Positions 1-6,780 of a stretch of DNA of 8,565 nucleotides are shown in pieces. The DNA lies in assembly GCA_016867725.1 (NCBI GenBank), contig VGIX01000059.1, forward strand, positions 1 to 8,565, read 5' to 3'. The translations under genes were made by a program, and so were the position numbers. Each line of letters begins with the position of its first letter. The first letter of the stretch is position 1. The notes under the pieces were generated by a model that had not been told where the DNA came from, ran no database searches, and worked only from the letters and a program-made list of their open reading frames with translations. This DNA comes from Candidatus Effluviviaceae Genus I sp. Its GTDB lineage: Bacteria > Joyebacterota > Joyebacteria > Joyebacterales > Joyebacteraceae.

Positions 1-708
1 TGTCCCGCGGAGCCCGCGACCGACAGCGATGGTGACCGGGACGCCGCCCGGCAGTTCGACGGTCTCTTCAACCGATGGTATCTCGATCCGCTCTTCCGGG
101 GCGAGTATCCCGCCGACGTCATCGCGGACAGGGTGCGGATGGGGCACCTCGAGTCGAGCGCGCTTCCGTTCGTGCAGGCGGGCGACATGGCGACCATCGG
201 CGCGCCCATCGACTTCCTGGGCATCAACTACTACAGCAGGGCCGTCATGAGGGCCGGCGGGCAGGGGAACGCGGTCGGCGTCGACGTCGTCCCCGAGGAC
301 GAGCGCACGGAGATGGGATGGGAGGTCTATCCGCAGGGCCTCACCGACATCCTCCTGCGCGTGCACAGGGAGTACGGACCGCGGCGCATGTACGTCACCG
401 AGAGCGGCGCGGCCTTCCAGGACGCGGTCGGCGACAACGGCCGTGTGTCGGACCCGCGTCGCATCGACTTCCTCCGCCGCCACATGCTCGCGGCGCGCCG
501 GGCCATCGACGCCGGAGTCCCTCTCGGCGGCTACTTCGTCTGGTCGCTGATGGACAACTTCGAGTGGCAGTACGGATACTCCAAGCGCTTCGGTCTCTTC
601 CGGGTCGACTACGACACGTGCCGGCGCACCGCGAAAGAGAGCGCCGACTGGTATCGCAGCACCGTGGCCCTGAACGCAGTCGAGGACGATGGTCCTTCGG
701 CGACTTGA
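1..708 (+). CDS. GH1 beta-glucosidase, C-terminal half (5' partial)
   Basis: The reading frame is open from base 1 to the TGA at 706-708, giving 235 residues. The usual GH1 length is about 440-460, so roughly the N-terminal half, including the acid/base NEP motif, lies off the left edge. Visible GH1 signatures, numbered from the first in-window codon, are WYLDPLFRGEYP (26-37), FLGINYYS (72-79) and the nucleophile motif YVTESGAAF with Glu134. The sugar-binding block WSLMDNFEW follows (Trp181, Glu188, Trp189), then YGYSKRFGLF. Known family chemistry is retaining hydrolysis of beta-glucosides (sometimes galactosides or fucosides) from the non-reducing end. The residue after the nucleophile is Ser, where the family pattern has Asn. 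The next gene starts 12 bases downstream, with the stop codon inside its Shine-Dalgarno sequence, so the two are probably co-transcribed. Location is probably cytoplasmic, but the N-terminus is not visible. The family call is firm; the substrate is inferred. Confidence 0.95.
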   Translation, partial: CPAEPATDSDGDRDAARQFDGLFNRWYLDPLFRGEYPADVIADRVRMGHLESSALPFVQAGDMATIGAPIDFLGINYYSRAVMRAGGQGNAVGVDVVPEDERTEMGWEVYPQGLTDILLRVHREYGPRRMYVTESGAAFQDAVGDNGRVSDPRRIDFLRRHMLAARRAIDAGVPLGGYFVWSLMDNFEWQYGYSKRFGLFRVDYDTCRRTAKESADWYRSTVALNAVEDDGPSAT

Positions 709-713
709 GGAGG
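707..713 (+). promoter_or_regulatory. Shine-Dalgarno of the glycosidase-barrel gene, overlapping the GH1 stop
   Basis: GAGGAGG begins inside the TGA stop of the GH1 gene (706-708). Seven bases separate it from the ATG at 721. This spacing favours 721 over the in-frame GTG at 724 or ATG at 727 as the start. The overlap suggests translational coupling of the two genes. Confidence 0.7.
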
Positions 714-720
714 CTCCCCC

Positions 721-3700
721 ATGGTGATGAACACACCCGCCGGCCGCGCCCCGCACCCGAAGCGGCTCGCGGCAGTCGCGGCGTCTCTCCTTGCTCTCGC
801 GGTCCTGTCCGCGACGGCCTCCGCGGCCGCCCCGGACGTGCGGATCGTTGCCGACGACGCGGGCCAGAAGCTCGTGGTCGACGGCGGCGACTACATGGTC
901 TTCGGCATGAACTGGGACTACCTGCCGATCGGCGAGAACTACCTCTACAACCTGTGGGGTCAGCCCGACGAGGTCATCGTGGCCGTGCTGGAGAGAGAGA
1001 TGCCCCTCCTCCGGGACATGGGCGTCAACTCGATCCGGCAGTACGTCGGGATCCCGCCCCGATGGGTCGAGCACATCTATGAGAAGTACGGCATCACGAC
1101 GATGCTGAACCACCTGGTCGGGCGCTACGGCTACACGATCGACGGCGCATGGACTCCGTCGGTCGACTACTCGGACCCGCGGTTCCGTCGACTCGTGACC
1201 GAGGAGATCGTGGGCTGGGTCGAGCAGTACCGCAACACGCCGGGCGTCCTGATGTGGCTCCTGGGCAACGAGAACAACTACGGCCTCCACTGGTCGTCGT
1301 TCGAGATCGAGGCGCTGCCGGAGGGCGAGCGCGACGAGGCCCGCGCGCGCTACCTCTACTCGCTCTACGGGGAGATCATCGAGGAGATCAAGCGCACCGA
1401 TCCGGAGAAGCTCGTGGCGATCTCCAACGGAGACCTCCAGTACATCGACCTGATCGCTGAGGAGTGCCCGGGCCTGGACATCCTGGGCACCAACGTCTAT
1501 CGCGGCGTCTCGGCCCGCGATCTCTTCGACGTCGTACGCGACAAGCTGGGCATCCCCGTCGTGTACACCGAGTTCGGCGCCGACGCGTACAACGCCAGGG
1601 AGATGCGCGAAGACCAGCTCATGCAGGCCAAGTATCTCATCGGCCAGTGGAAGGAGATCTACGAGCAGTCCTACGGCAAGGGCCGCGTCGGCAACGCGAT
1701 CGGCGGCTACATCTTCCAGTGGAGCGACGGGTGGTGGAAGTTCGGGCAGGAGAGCCGTCTCGACATCCACGACACCAACGCGTCATGGCCGAACGGCGGA
1801 TACATCGAAGACTATGCCCCGGGCCAGAACAACATGAACGAGGAGTGGTGGGGCATCACGGCCAAGAGCCCGCCCGATCACCGCGGGCTGTATGACGTGC
1901 ACCCGCGCGCGGCCTACTACGCGCTCCGGCGTGCGTTCGGGCTCGCCCCCTACGCGCCGACGACCGACCTCGAGGCCATCCGGGCGCACTTCGCCGGCAT
2001 CCACCCCGCGACGGCGGAACTAGAGGCCAGGGGCGACCGCGCGGCGGCCGTCGGCGGCGCCGGCGAGCGCGTCCGCCTGTCCGGCCTCCGGCTCGAGTTC
2101 GAGACAATCAACACGGGCGGCAAGCACTCCACGACGCCACCGATGCAGGGCGCGGCGGCCGGTTACCCGTCGTTCATGGGGTTCGACCAGATGCAGTCGT
2201 TCTACGTCGACGTCGAGGCCAAGCCCGCCGAGAGCATTACGGGCAGGCTCTCCCTGAGCGTGCTGGGCAACGTGCCCGAGAACCCGATCGACGAGATCTT
2301 CTATGAGAGCAGGGGCCGCAAGCGCACGCTTGAGACCGACACCGGCGAGTACGAGGACGAGTCCATCGAGCGCGTGAAGGTCTACCAGAGCTCGGTTTCG
2401 TGGGACGACGAGTGGTTCGTCCTGGACGGCTTCTATCGCACCGGTCACCTGCACTGGGGCTACGAGGGCGACTTCTTCGGTCTCTACCGCGACGCCTACT
2501 ACGGCGAGAACGTCGACACCTACAACGGCATGGCGCCTGTGGGCTTCGAGGTCGCGGGGAAGCGGCAGTTCGGAGGCCTCAAGGTCGCCTACGGCCCGCA
2601 GCTCTGGTGGGGCGCCAACCCGGCCGTGCTCGTGAAGTACCAGAGGAGGGTCGGGCCGCTGAACGCGACGGCGGTCTACCACGAGGACGTCTCCGAGCAG
2701 TCCGCCGTCAACACCTCCATCGCAATCCCCGAGCCCAGGACGCGCAAGGTCTCGCTCCAGCTCGCGACGCGGCGCGGGCCGTGGGGGTTCGAGGCGGGCG
2801 GCATCTGGTCGGGCAGCACGAAGATCGGCGACAGGTTCCTGATCGCCCAGGAGACCGACGGCGCATACGAGATCTTCCAGGACGAGATCATCGACGGCGA
2901 CGCCTTCGGAGCCAAGGGGAAGGTCACCTGGGAGAAGGGGCGCTGGCACTGGTACGCGCAGGCGGCGAGGATGGGCCTGGTCGCCGACGCGGGCCCGACC
3001 CCGACGATCACCTACACGGGCTGGAACCTGAAGGACTCGGGCTCCGGCAACCAGACCAACTTCCTGACCGGACTCGCGGTCAACGTTGGGAACGTCCAGT
3101 TCGGCCCGAACTTCCTCTGGCAGAAGCCGATCATCGGCCCCATCCCCTACGATGTTCCGTCGCCGGGCCGGCCCCGGAACATCCTGTCCGACCCGTTCGC
3201 CGTCCGGGGGAACCGCGAGACCGTGGGCGGAGAACTCCTCGTCACGTACGACCCGACGCCGGCGACCTGGTTCTGGCAGTGGGACAACGACGTGCGCGAG
3301 GACGCGAGTCTGGCAGCGAGCCTCGGGTTCGTGTACCGCCACCTGCCGACCACCATGGACGTCTCGAACTTCATCGCGGAGGACGGCGTGACGGTCTATG
3401 CGTTCCTCGCGGCGCCGCCGCCCGAGGACCTCTGGGAGCTCAACGCGCGCCTCGTGTCACGCGTCGGACCGATGACGCGGATGGTGTCGCGCTTCTACTA
3501 CGGCAAGGTCCAGCCGAACGGCTACGACCCGACGGAGGCCAACCTCACGCTCAACCGGACGATCGAGAGGTTCGGCGCGAGCGCCCGCCTCATCCACGGT
3601 CCGCTCGCGGTCGAGGGGTCCGCGAAGTTCAACGACTGGGGTCCCTACGACTACCACCGCGACTTCAACCTGACGTTCCCGGTCCAGCTGACCGGCGACG

Positions 3701-3873
3701 CATCCTACTCGCTGGGCTCGCCGCGCTGGTTCGGACACGCGCAGACGCGGATCGGCGTCACAGGCACGTGGCGCTCGATGGACGAGAACTCACTGCGCTA
3801 CGACGCGGAGGCGGCCGACGGCGAGAACGGCTCCGAGTGGGAGTTCAGGACATACCTGCACCTGGCGCTCTAG
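721..3873 (+). CDS. Secreted clan GH-A (GH2-like) glycosidase fused to a putative outer-membrane beta-barrel
   Basis: 1050 residues. A Sec signal peptide covers about residues 1-35: basic PKR at 13-15, hydrophobic core 16-31, Ala-rich cleavage zone near ATASA. Residues about 40-412 form a TIM-barrel glycosidase. NSIRQY (103-108) matches the GH2-type beta-2 motif. WLLGNENNYG carries the acid/base Glu184, VYTEFG the nucleophile Glu284, and FQWSDGWW (332-339) ends strand 8. The 100-residue spacing of the two glutamates fits retaining clan GH-A enzymes. A low-complexity Ala/Gly-rich linker (about 413-449) leads to about 600 residues of alternating aromatic/hydrophobic and polar segments with Gly/Asp/Asn turns, including GFEVAGKRQFGGLKVAYG (608-625). 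The protein ends EWEFRTYLHLAL. I read this part as an outer-membrane barrel, because it has no alpha-helical membrane segment and looks like porin strands. Exact GH family and substrate are not determined; a beta-glucan is plausible from the neighbouring GH1. It could also be a secreted beta-sandwich protein. No N-terminal GH2 sandwich domains are present, so it is not an ordinary GH2 enzyme. Confidence 0.85.
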   Translation: MVMNTPAGRAPHPKRLAAVAASLLALAVLSATASAAAPDVRIVADDAGQKLVVDGGDYMVFGMNWDYLPIGENYLYNLWGQPDEVIVAVLEREMPLLRDMGVNSIRQYVGIPPRWVEHIYEKYGITTMLNHLVGRYGYTIDGAWTPSVDYSDPRFRRLVTEEIVGWVEQYRNTPGVLMWLLGNENNYGLHWSSFEIEALPEGERDEARARYLYSLYGEIIEEIKRTDPEKLVAISNGDLQYIDLIAEECPGLDILGTNVYRGVSARDLFDVVRDKLGIPVVYTEFGADAYNAREMREDQLMQAKYLIGQWKEIYEQSYGKGRVGNAIGGYIFQWSDGWWKFGQESRLDIHDTNASWPNGGYIEDYAPGQNNMNEEWWGITAKSPPDHRGLYDVHPRAAYYALRRAFGLAPYAPTTDLEAIRAHFAGIHPATAELEARGDRAAAVGGAGERVRLSGLRLEFETINTGGKHSTTPPMQGAAAGYPSFMGFDQMQSFYVDVEAKPAESITGRLSLSVLGNVPENPIDEIFYESRGRKRTLETDTGEYEDESIERVKVYQSSVSWDDEWFVLDGFYRTGHLHWGYEGDFFGLYRDAYYGENVDTYNGMAPVGFEVAGKRQFGGLKVAYGPQLWWGANPAVLVKYQRRVGPLNATAVYHEDVSEQSAVNTSIAIPEPRTRKVSLQLATRRGPWGFEAGGIWSGSTKIGDRFLIAQETDGAYEIFQDEIIDGDAFGAKGKVTWEKGRWHWYAQAARMGLVADAGPTPTITYTGWNLKDSGSGNQTNFLTGLAVNVGNVQFGPNFLWQKPIIGPIPYDVPSPGRPRNILSDPFAVRGNRETVGGELLVTYDPTPATWFWQWDNDVREDASLAASLGFVYRHLPTTMDVSNFIAEDGVTVYAFLAAPPPEDLWELNARLVSRVGPMTRMVSRFYYGKVQPNGYDPTEANLTLNRTIERFGASARLIHGPLAVEGSAKFNDWGPYDYHRDFNLTFPVQLTGDASYSLGSPRWFGHAQTRIGVTGTWRSMDENSLRYDAEAADGENGSEWEFRTYLHLAL

Positions 3874-3881
3874 CCTCTGAC

Positions 3882-4841
3882 TCACTTCGCCAGATGACAG
3901 ACGGCGACGTGACCGGGCCCGATGTCGATCGGGCCCGGTTGCTTTTCGTGGCAGAGGTCGATCGCCTTGGGGCACCTGGGATGGAACCGGCAGCCCGAGG
4001 GGGGACGGCGCAGGCTCGCGGGCTGGCCCGGGATGCTGACGGGCTCCGGCCCGCCGGGCCTGAGCGAGGGGAACGCGCGCAGGAGACCGGCGGTGTAGGG
4101 ATGTCGGGGGGACCTCCTCAGCTCCGCCGCGGGGCCCACCTCGGCAAGGCGGGCGGCGTAGAAGACGGCGACGCGGTCGGAGATCTCGAGCATCCGCGCG
4201 AGGTCGTGTGTGATGAAGATGACCGCGAACCCCAGCTTCTCCTGGAGCTCGCGGATGCGCCCCAGGATCTCCCGCTCCACGATGACGTCGAGCGCCGTCG
4301 TCGGCTCGTCGAGGATGACGACCGACGGACGCATGGCGAGCGCGAGCGCGATCCCTACCCTCTGCCGCATGCCCCCGGAGAGCTGATGGGCGAAGGAGTC
4401 GATCCTGTCCCGGGGAATGCCAACGAGGTCCAGGAGTTCGAGGGCCCTGTTCCGGGCCCAGCCGGTCGAGCCGCCCCCGTGCGCGAGGAGCGTGTCCACG
4501 ATCTGCTCGCCCACGGACACCACCGGGTTGAGCGCGTCCATCGCGCTCTGGAACACCATCGAGATCTCTCCCCAGCGCATCTCCCTCAGCTCGCCCTCGC
4601 TCATCCTGAGGACGTCGATGCCGCCGAACAGGAGACGCCCACCGGTGATGACCGCCGGCGACGGCAGGATGCGCATGAGCGCTTTGGCGAGCGTGGTCTT
4701 TCCGCTGCCCGACTCCCCCGCCACCCCCAGCACCTCTCCACGCGTCACGCTGAGGTCGAGGTGGTCGATGGCGCGCACCGGCCCCTCGTCGGTCACGTAG
4801 TCGACGCACAGGTCGCGTATGTCGAGAAGCGGCTCAGTCAT
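3882..4841 (-). CDS. ABC transporter ATP-binding protein, DppD/OppD type
   Basis: 319 residues, normal for the family. All nucleotide-binding motifs are present: Walker A GESGSGKT (42-49), Q-loop Gln98 in MVFQSAMDALNP, signature LSGGMRQR (154-161), Walker B with DEPTTALD (178-185) and switch His212. The C-terminal oligopeptide-transporter domain (about 235-319) has four cysteines, C284, C290, C297 and C315, in the pattern seen in DppD/OppD proteins, where an iron-sulfur cluster has been reported. It energises import through the two upstream permeases at the cytoplasmic face of the inner membrane. The ATG start overlaps the stop of the permease gene by 8 bases, so translation is probably coupled. 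DppD/OppD usually works with a second ATPase (DppF/OppF), and none follows here. The stop lies 8 bases from the stop of the convergent glycosidase gene. Function as an importer ATPase is firm. Oligosaccharide rather than peptide as cargo is inferred from the neighbours. Confidence 0.95.
   Translation of the reverse strand: MTEPLLDIRDLCVDYVTDEGPVRAIDHLDLSVTRGEVLGVAGESGSGKTTLAKALMRILPSPAVITGGRLLFGGIDVLRMSEGELREMRWGEISMVFQSAMDALNPVVSVGEQIVDTLLAHGGGSTGWARNRALELLDLVGIPRDRIDSFAHQLSGGMRQRVGIALALAMRPSVVILDEPTTALDVIVEREILGRIRELQEKLGFAVIFITHDLARMLEISDRVAVFYAARLAEVGPAAELRRSPRHPYTAGLLRAFPSLRPGGPEPVSIPGQPASLRRPPSGCRFHPRCPKAIDLCHEKQPGPIDIGPGHVAVCHLAK
3912..3946 (+). terminator. Rho-independent-like terminator of the plus-strand glycosidase genes, inside the convergent ATPase gene
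   Basis: ACCGGGCCCGAT (3912-3923) and ATCGGGCCCGGT (3928-3939) are perfect 12-base inverted repeats around a GTCG loop. They are followed by TTGCTTTT. The stem is very GC-rich and starts 38 bases after the TAG of the glycosidase-barrel gene. Read on the minus strand there is no T-run after the stem, so it would act on plus-strand transcripts only. The T-run is interrupted and short, so termination may be incomplete. The same bases encode the Pro-Gly-Pro...Gly-Pro-Gly stretch near the C-terminus of the ATPase. Confidence 0.6.
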
Positions 4842-5769
4842 TCTCTCTCACCACCGGTGTGGAGCGCCCGGGCGCGTGCCCGCGGCCCAGCAGGAACCCG
4901 CGCCAGGCCCGCTCGAGCCTCAGCCGCGGGTTCGTGATCTCGTCGAACCCCGAGTTCAGCATGGTCAGGCCGAACCCCACGAGCGCGATCGCGATGCCGG
5001 TCGGCGCGAACGTCCACCACGCCCCGGTCAGGAGCGCCGAGTCGTTCTGCGCCCAGTAGAGGTTCGTCCCCCAGGTCACGGCCGAGACGTCGCCGAGTCC
5101 CAGGAACTCCAGCCCGACCTGCGCGCCGATCGCGTAGACCGTGCCGCCGATCACCTGCGAGACCAGGAGGGACGTCATGTTCGGCAGGATCTCGCTCGTC
5201 ACGATGCGCCAGCTCGACTCGCCGGACACGACGGACGCCGCGACGAAGTCGCGCCTTCTGTAGGCGAGCGTCTGGGCCCGGAGCACGCGGGCGTTCCAGG
5301 CCCACCCCGCGATCACGAGCACGAACCCGAGCGTCAGCGGGCCCGACGGCAGGTACGCGGCGATGACGATGGCGAGCGGCAGCCCGGGGATCACGAGGAA
5401 CACGTTGAACAGGAGCGAGAGGAACCCGTCCACGCGGCCGCCGAAGTACCCGGCCGTGACGCCGATGAGCGCGCCGACGAACACGACCGTGAGACCGACG
5501 CTGAACCCGATGAGCAGAGTGGCGCGCGTGCCCACGACCAGCTGCGCGAGGACGTCCTGGCCCTGCCCGGTCGTTCCCAGCCAGTGCTGGGCCGAGGGCG
5601 GCTGCATCGGCACTCCGACGAGCTCCGTGGGGTCGCCCACCAGCAGCGGACCGAACACGGCCATGAGCGCGAAGAACGCTATGACCCCCGCGCCGAACGC
5701 CGCACGCCTGTCGTGCCTGACGGCGTCAGCCCACAGCGCAAGTCCGGATGCTGTCCCCTGTGCCCTCAC
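4834..5769 (-). CDS. ABC transporter permease, DppC/OppC type
   Basis: 311 residues if started at the GTG at 5769. I chose this start because GAGGGA (5782-5777) sits 7 bases upstream and the gene then follows the previous stop by 13 bases. The frame stays open further upstream, to 5853, but those residues overlap the other permease and look unlike a protein. TM1 spans about 23-44. The DppC-type motif HWLGTTGQGQD (62-72) opens the BPD_transp_1 domain, with further membrane segments at about 83-107, 118-140 and 146-160. The ATPase-contacting EAA-type loop is at 176-197 (FVAASVVSGESSW, then EILPNM), and the last membrane segments are near 200-225 and 255-280. It forms half of the inner-membrane channel with the DppB-type partner. 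The widespread motif is GTDxxGRD, so Thr, Gln and Gln replace Asp, the variable residue and Arg. Cargo cannot be read from the permease. Confidence 0.93.
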   Translation of the reverse strand: MRAQGTASGLALWADAVRHDRRAAFGAGVIAFFALMAVFGPLLVGDPTELVGVPMQPPSAQHWLGTTGQGQDVLAQLVVGTRATLLIGFSVGLTVVFVGALIGVTAGYFGGRVDGFLSLLFNVFLVIPGLPLAIVIAAYLPSGPLTLGFVLVIAGWAWNARVLRAQTLAYRRRDFVAASVVSGESSWRIVTSEILPNMTSLLVSQVIGGTVYAIGAQVGLEFLGLGDVSAVTWGTNLYWAQNDSALLTGAWWTFAPTGIAIALVGFGLTMLNSGFDEITNPRLRLERAWRGFLLGRGHAPGRSTPVVREND

Positions 5770-5776
5770 GGAGTCG

Positions 5777-5782
5777 TCCCTC
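5777..5782 (-). promoter_or_regulatory. Shine-Dalgarno deciding the GTG start of the DppC-type permease
   Basis: On the minus strand, GAGGGA follows directly after the TGA stop of the DppB-type gene (5785-5783) and lies 7 bases before the GTG at 5769. It supports the internal GTG over the longer upstream-open frame. Confidence 0.6.
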
Positions 5783-6766
5783 TCACGACACGGAGTCGCG
5801 GATCCGCGGGTCGAGCCACAGCGACACCAGATCGACGACGAAGTTCGCCCCAAGCACCGCGAGCGTGATCACCAGGAAGATGCCCTGCATGAGCGGGTAG
5901 TCCTGGCCCCTGACCGCCTGGACCAGCAGGTAGCCCTGGCCCGGATAGGAGAACACGATCTCGGTCAGGAGCGACCCGCCCAGCACGAACCCCAGCGCCA
6001 TGCCGAAGCCGGTCACGCTCGGCAGAAGCGCGTTCCTCGCCGCGTACCTGAGCGCCACGGTCCGCGGCGGCAGCCCCTTGGCCCAGGCGAGACCGACGAA
6101 GTCGCTGCCCAGCACCGACACCATCGTGTTCCGCATGGTCAGCAGCCACCCGCCCAGCGTGGCGATGACCACGGTCCCGACGGGCAGCACCGCGTGTCTC
6201 ACGACGTCGGCGAGGAAGGCGACGTTGAACCCGGGCTCCACGGAGTCGCCGTACGCGTGCCCCAGCGGGAACCAGCCCAGCGTGAACCCGAACACGTAGA
6301 GCACGACCATCGCGAGCCAGAAGTACGGGAACGCTCCGACGAGCGCGGCCGTGGGGGGCACGAACGTGTCGACGCGGCCGAACCGCCACCACGCCGCGGC
6401 CACTCCCAGAAGCGTGCCGACGGCGAAGCTCGCGATCAGCGCCGTCCCCGCGAGGAAGACGGTCCACACGAGCCCGTTGGCGATGACCTGGAGAACGGGC
6501 GCCGGGAAGTACGCTACGGAGATGCCGAGGTCGCCCTTGAGCACGTGACCGAGATACGTGAAGTACTGCGCCACGAGCGGCGCCTCGGTCAGCCCGAACG
6601 TCTCCCTGAGGGCGTCGAGCGCCTCGGGCGCCAGCATGCCGCGGAACCTGGCGAAGAGGGCCGTCGCCGGGTCGCCGGGCATGAGCCTCGGCAGGAAGAA
6701 GTTGAGCGTGACCGCGACCCACGCGGCGAGGGCGTAGAACCCCAGCCTCTTGAGGAGGAACCTCAC
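5783..6766 (-). CDS. ABC transporter permease, DppB/OppB type
   Basis: 327 residues, typical for the family, starting at a GTG preceded by AGGAGGAG at good spacing. The N-terminal helix (about 8-25) runs into FFLPRLMPGDP (23-33), the hallmark of DppB/OppB proteins. Later membrane helices include one around 100-127, one rich in aromatic residues in the stretch FPYFWLAMVVLYVFGF, and two at the C-terminal end. The EAA-type cytoplasmic loop that docks onto the ATPase lies at about 222-251 (DFVGLAWAKGL through ARNALLPS). The motif SYPGQGYLL is also typical. It forms the heterodimeric inner-membrane channel with the DppC-type protein encoded 13 bases downstream. The upstream SDR gene ends 12 bases before this start, so both sit on one transcript. 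Family assignment is firm. The cargo, probably an oligosaccharide, is inferred from the binding protein and the glycosidases. Confidence 0.95.
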   Translation of the reverse strand: MRFLLKRLGFYALAAWVAVTLNFFLPRLMPGDPATALFARFRGMLAPEALDALRETFGLTEAPLVAQYFTYLGHVLKGDLGISVAYFPAPVLQVIANGLVWTVFLAGTALIASFAVGTLLGVAAAWWRFGRVDTFVPPTAALVGAFPYFWLAMVVLYVFGFTLGWFPLGHAYGDSVEPGFNVAFLADVVRHAVLPVGTVVIATLGGWLLTMRNTMVSVLGSDFVGLAWAKGLPPRTVALRYAARNALLPSVTGFGMALGFVLGGSLLTEIVFSYPGQGYLLVQAVRGQDYPLMQGIFLVITLAVLGANFVVDLVSLWLDPRIRDSVS

Positions 6767-6772
6767 TCCGAT

Positions 6773-6780
6773 CTCCTCCT
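6773..6780 (-). promoter_or_regulatory. Shine-Dalgarno of the DppB-type permease, overlapping the SDR stop
   Basis: On the minus strand AGGAGGAG (6780-6773) shares bases with the TAG stop of the SDR gene (6781-6779). It is separated from the GTG at 6766 by 6 bases (8 from the AGGAGG core). It fixes this non-ATG start and suggests translational coupling. Confidence 0.7.

Noticed and set aside
75-1082. Plus-strand frame of 335 codons over the GH1 gene
   Set aside because: It is Arg-rich out-of-frame translation; the GH1 frame carries all the conserved motifs and ends at a stop joined to the next gene's ribosome-binding site.
2020-3342. Minus-strand open frame (440 codons) inside the glycosidase-barrel gene
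   Set aside because: It is a codon-bias shadow in the antisense register. It has no motif and no plausible start site, while the plus-strand frame is continuous and strand-like.
721-3873. Classical autotransporter (type V) reading of the glycosidase-barrel protein
   Set aside because: The strand-rich region is about 600 residues, twice an autotransporter translocator. There is no recognisable linker helix or passenger beta-helix, and the C-terminus is not the usual aromatic one.
3841-3881. A terminator for the minus-strand operon just past the ATPase stop
   Set aside because: On the minus strand I find only a 4-bp CAGG/CCTG hairpin with no T-run. The end of that transcript is therefore not identified and may lie further inside the glycosidase gene.
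2400-4937. Long plus-strand open frame (845 codons) running across the glycosidase gene end and through the ATPase gene
   Set aside because: Its translation is dominated by Arg, Pro, Gly and Ala with no domain, and it lies in the wrong frame over two well-supported genes. Long spurious frames are expected at this GC content.
5770-5853. Upstream extension of the DppC-type permease to a start at 5853
   Set aside because: The extra 28 residues overlap the DppB-type coding sequence, are unlike a permease N-terminus, and lack a ribosome-binding site as good as the one before the GTG at 5769.
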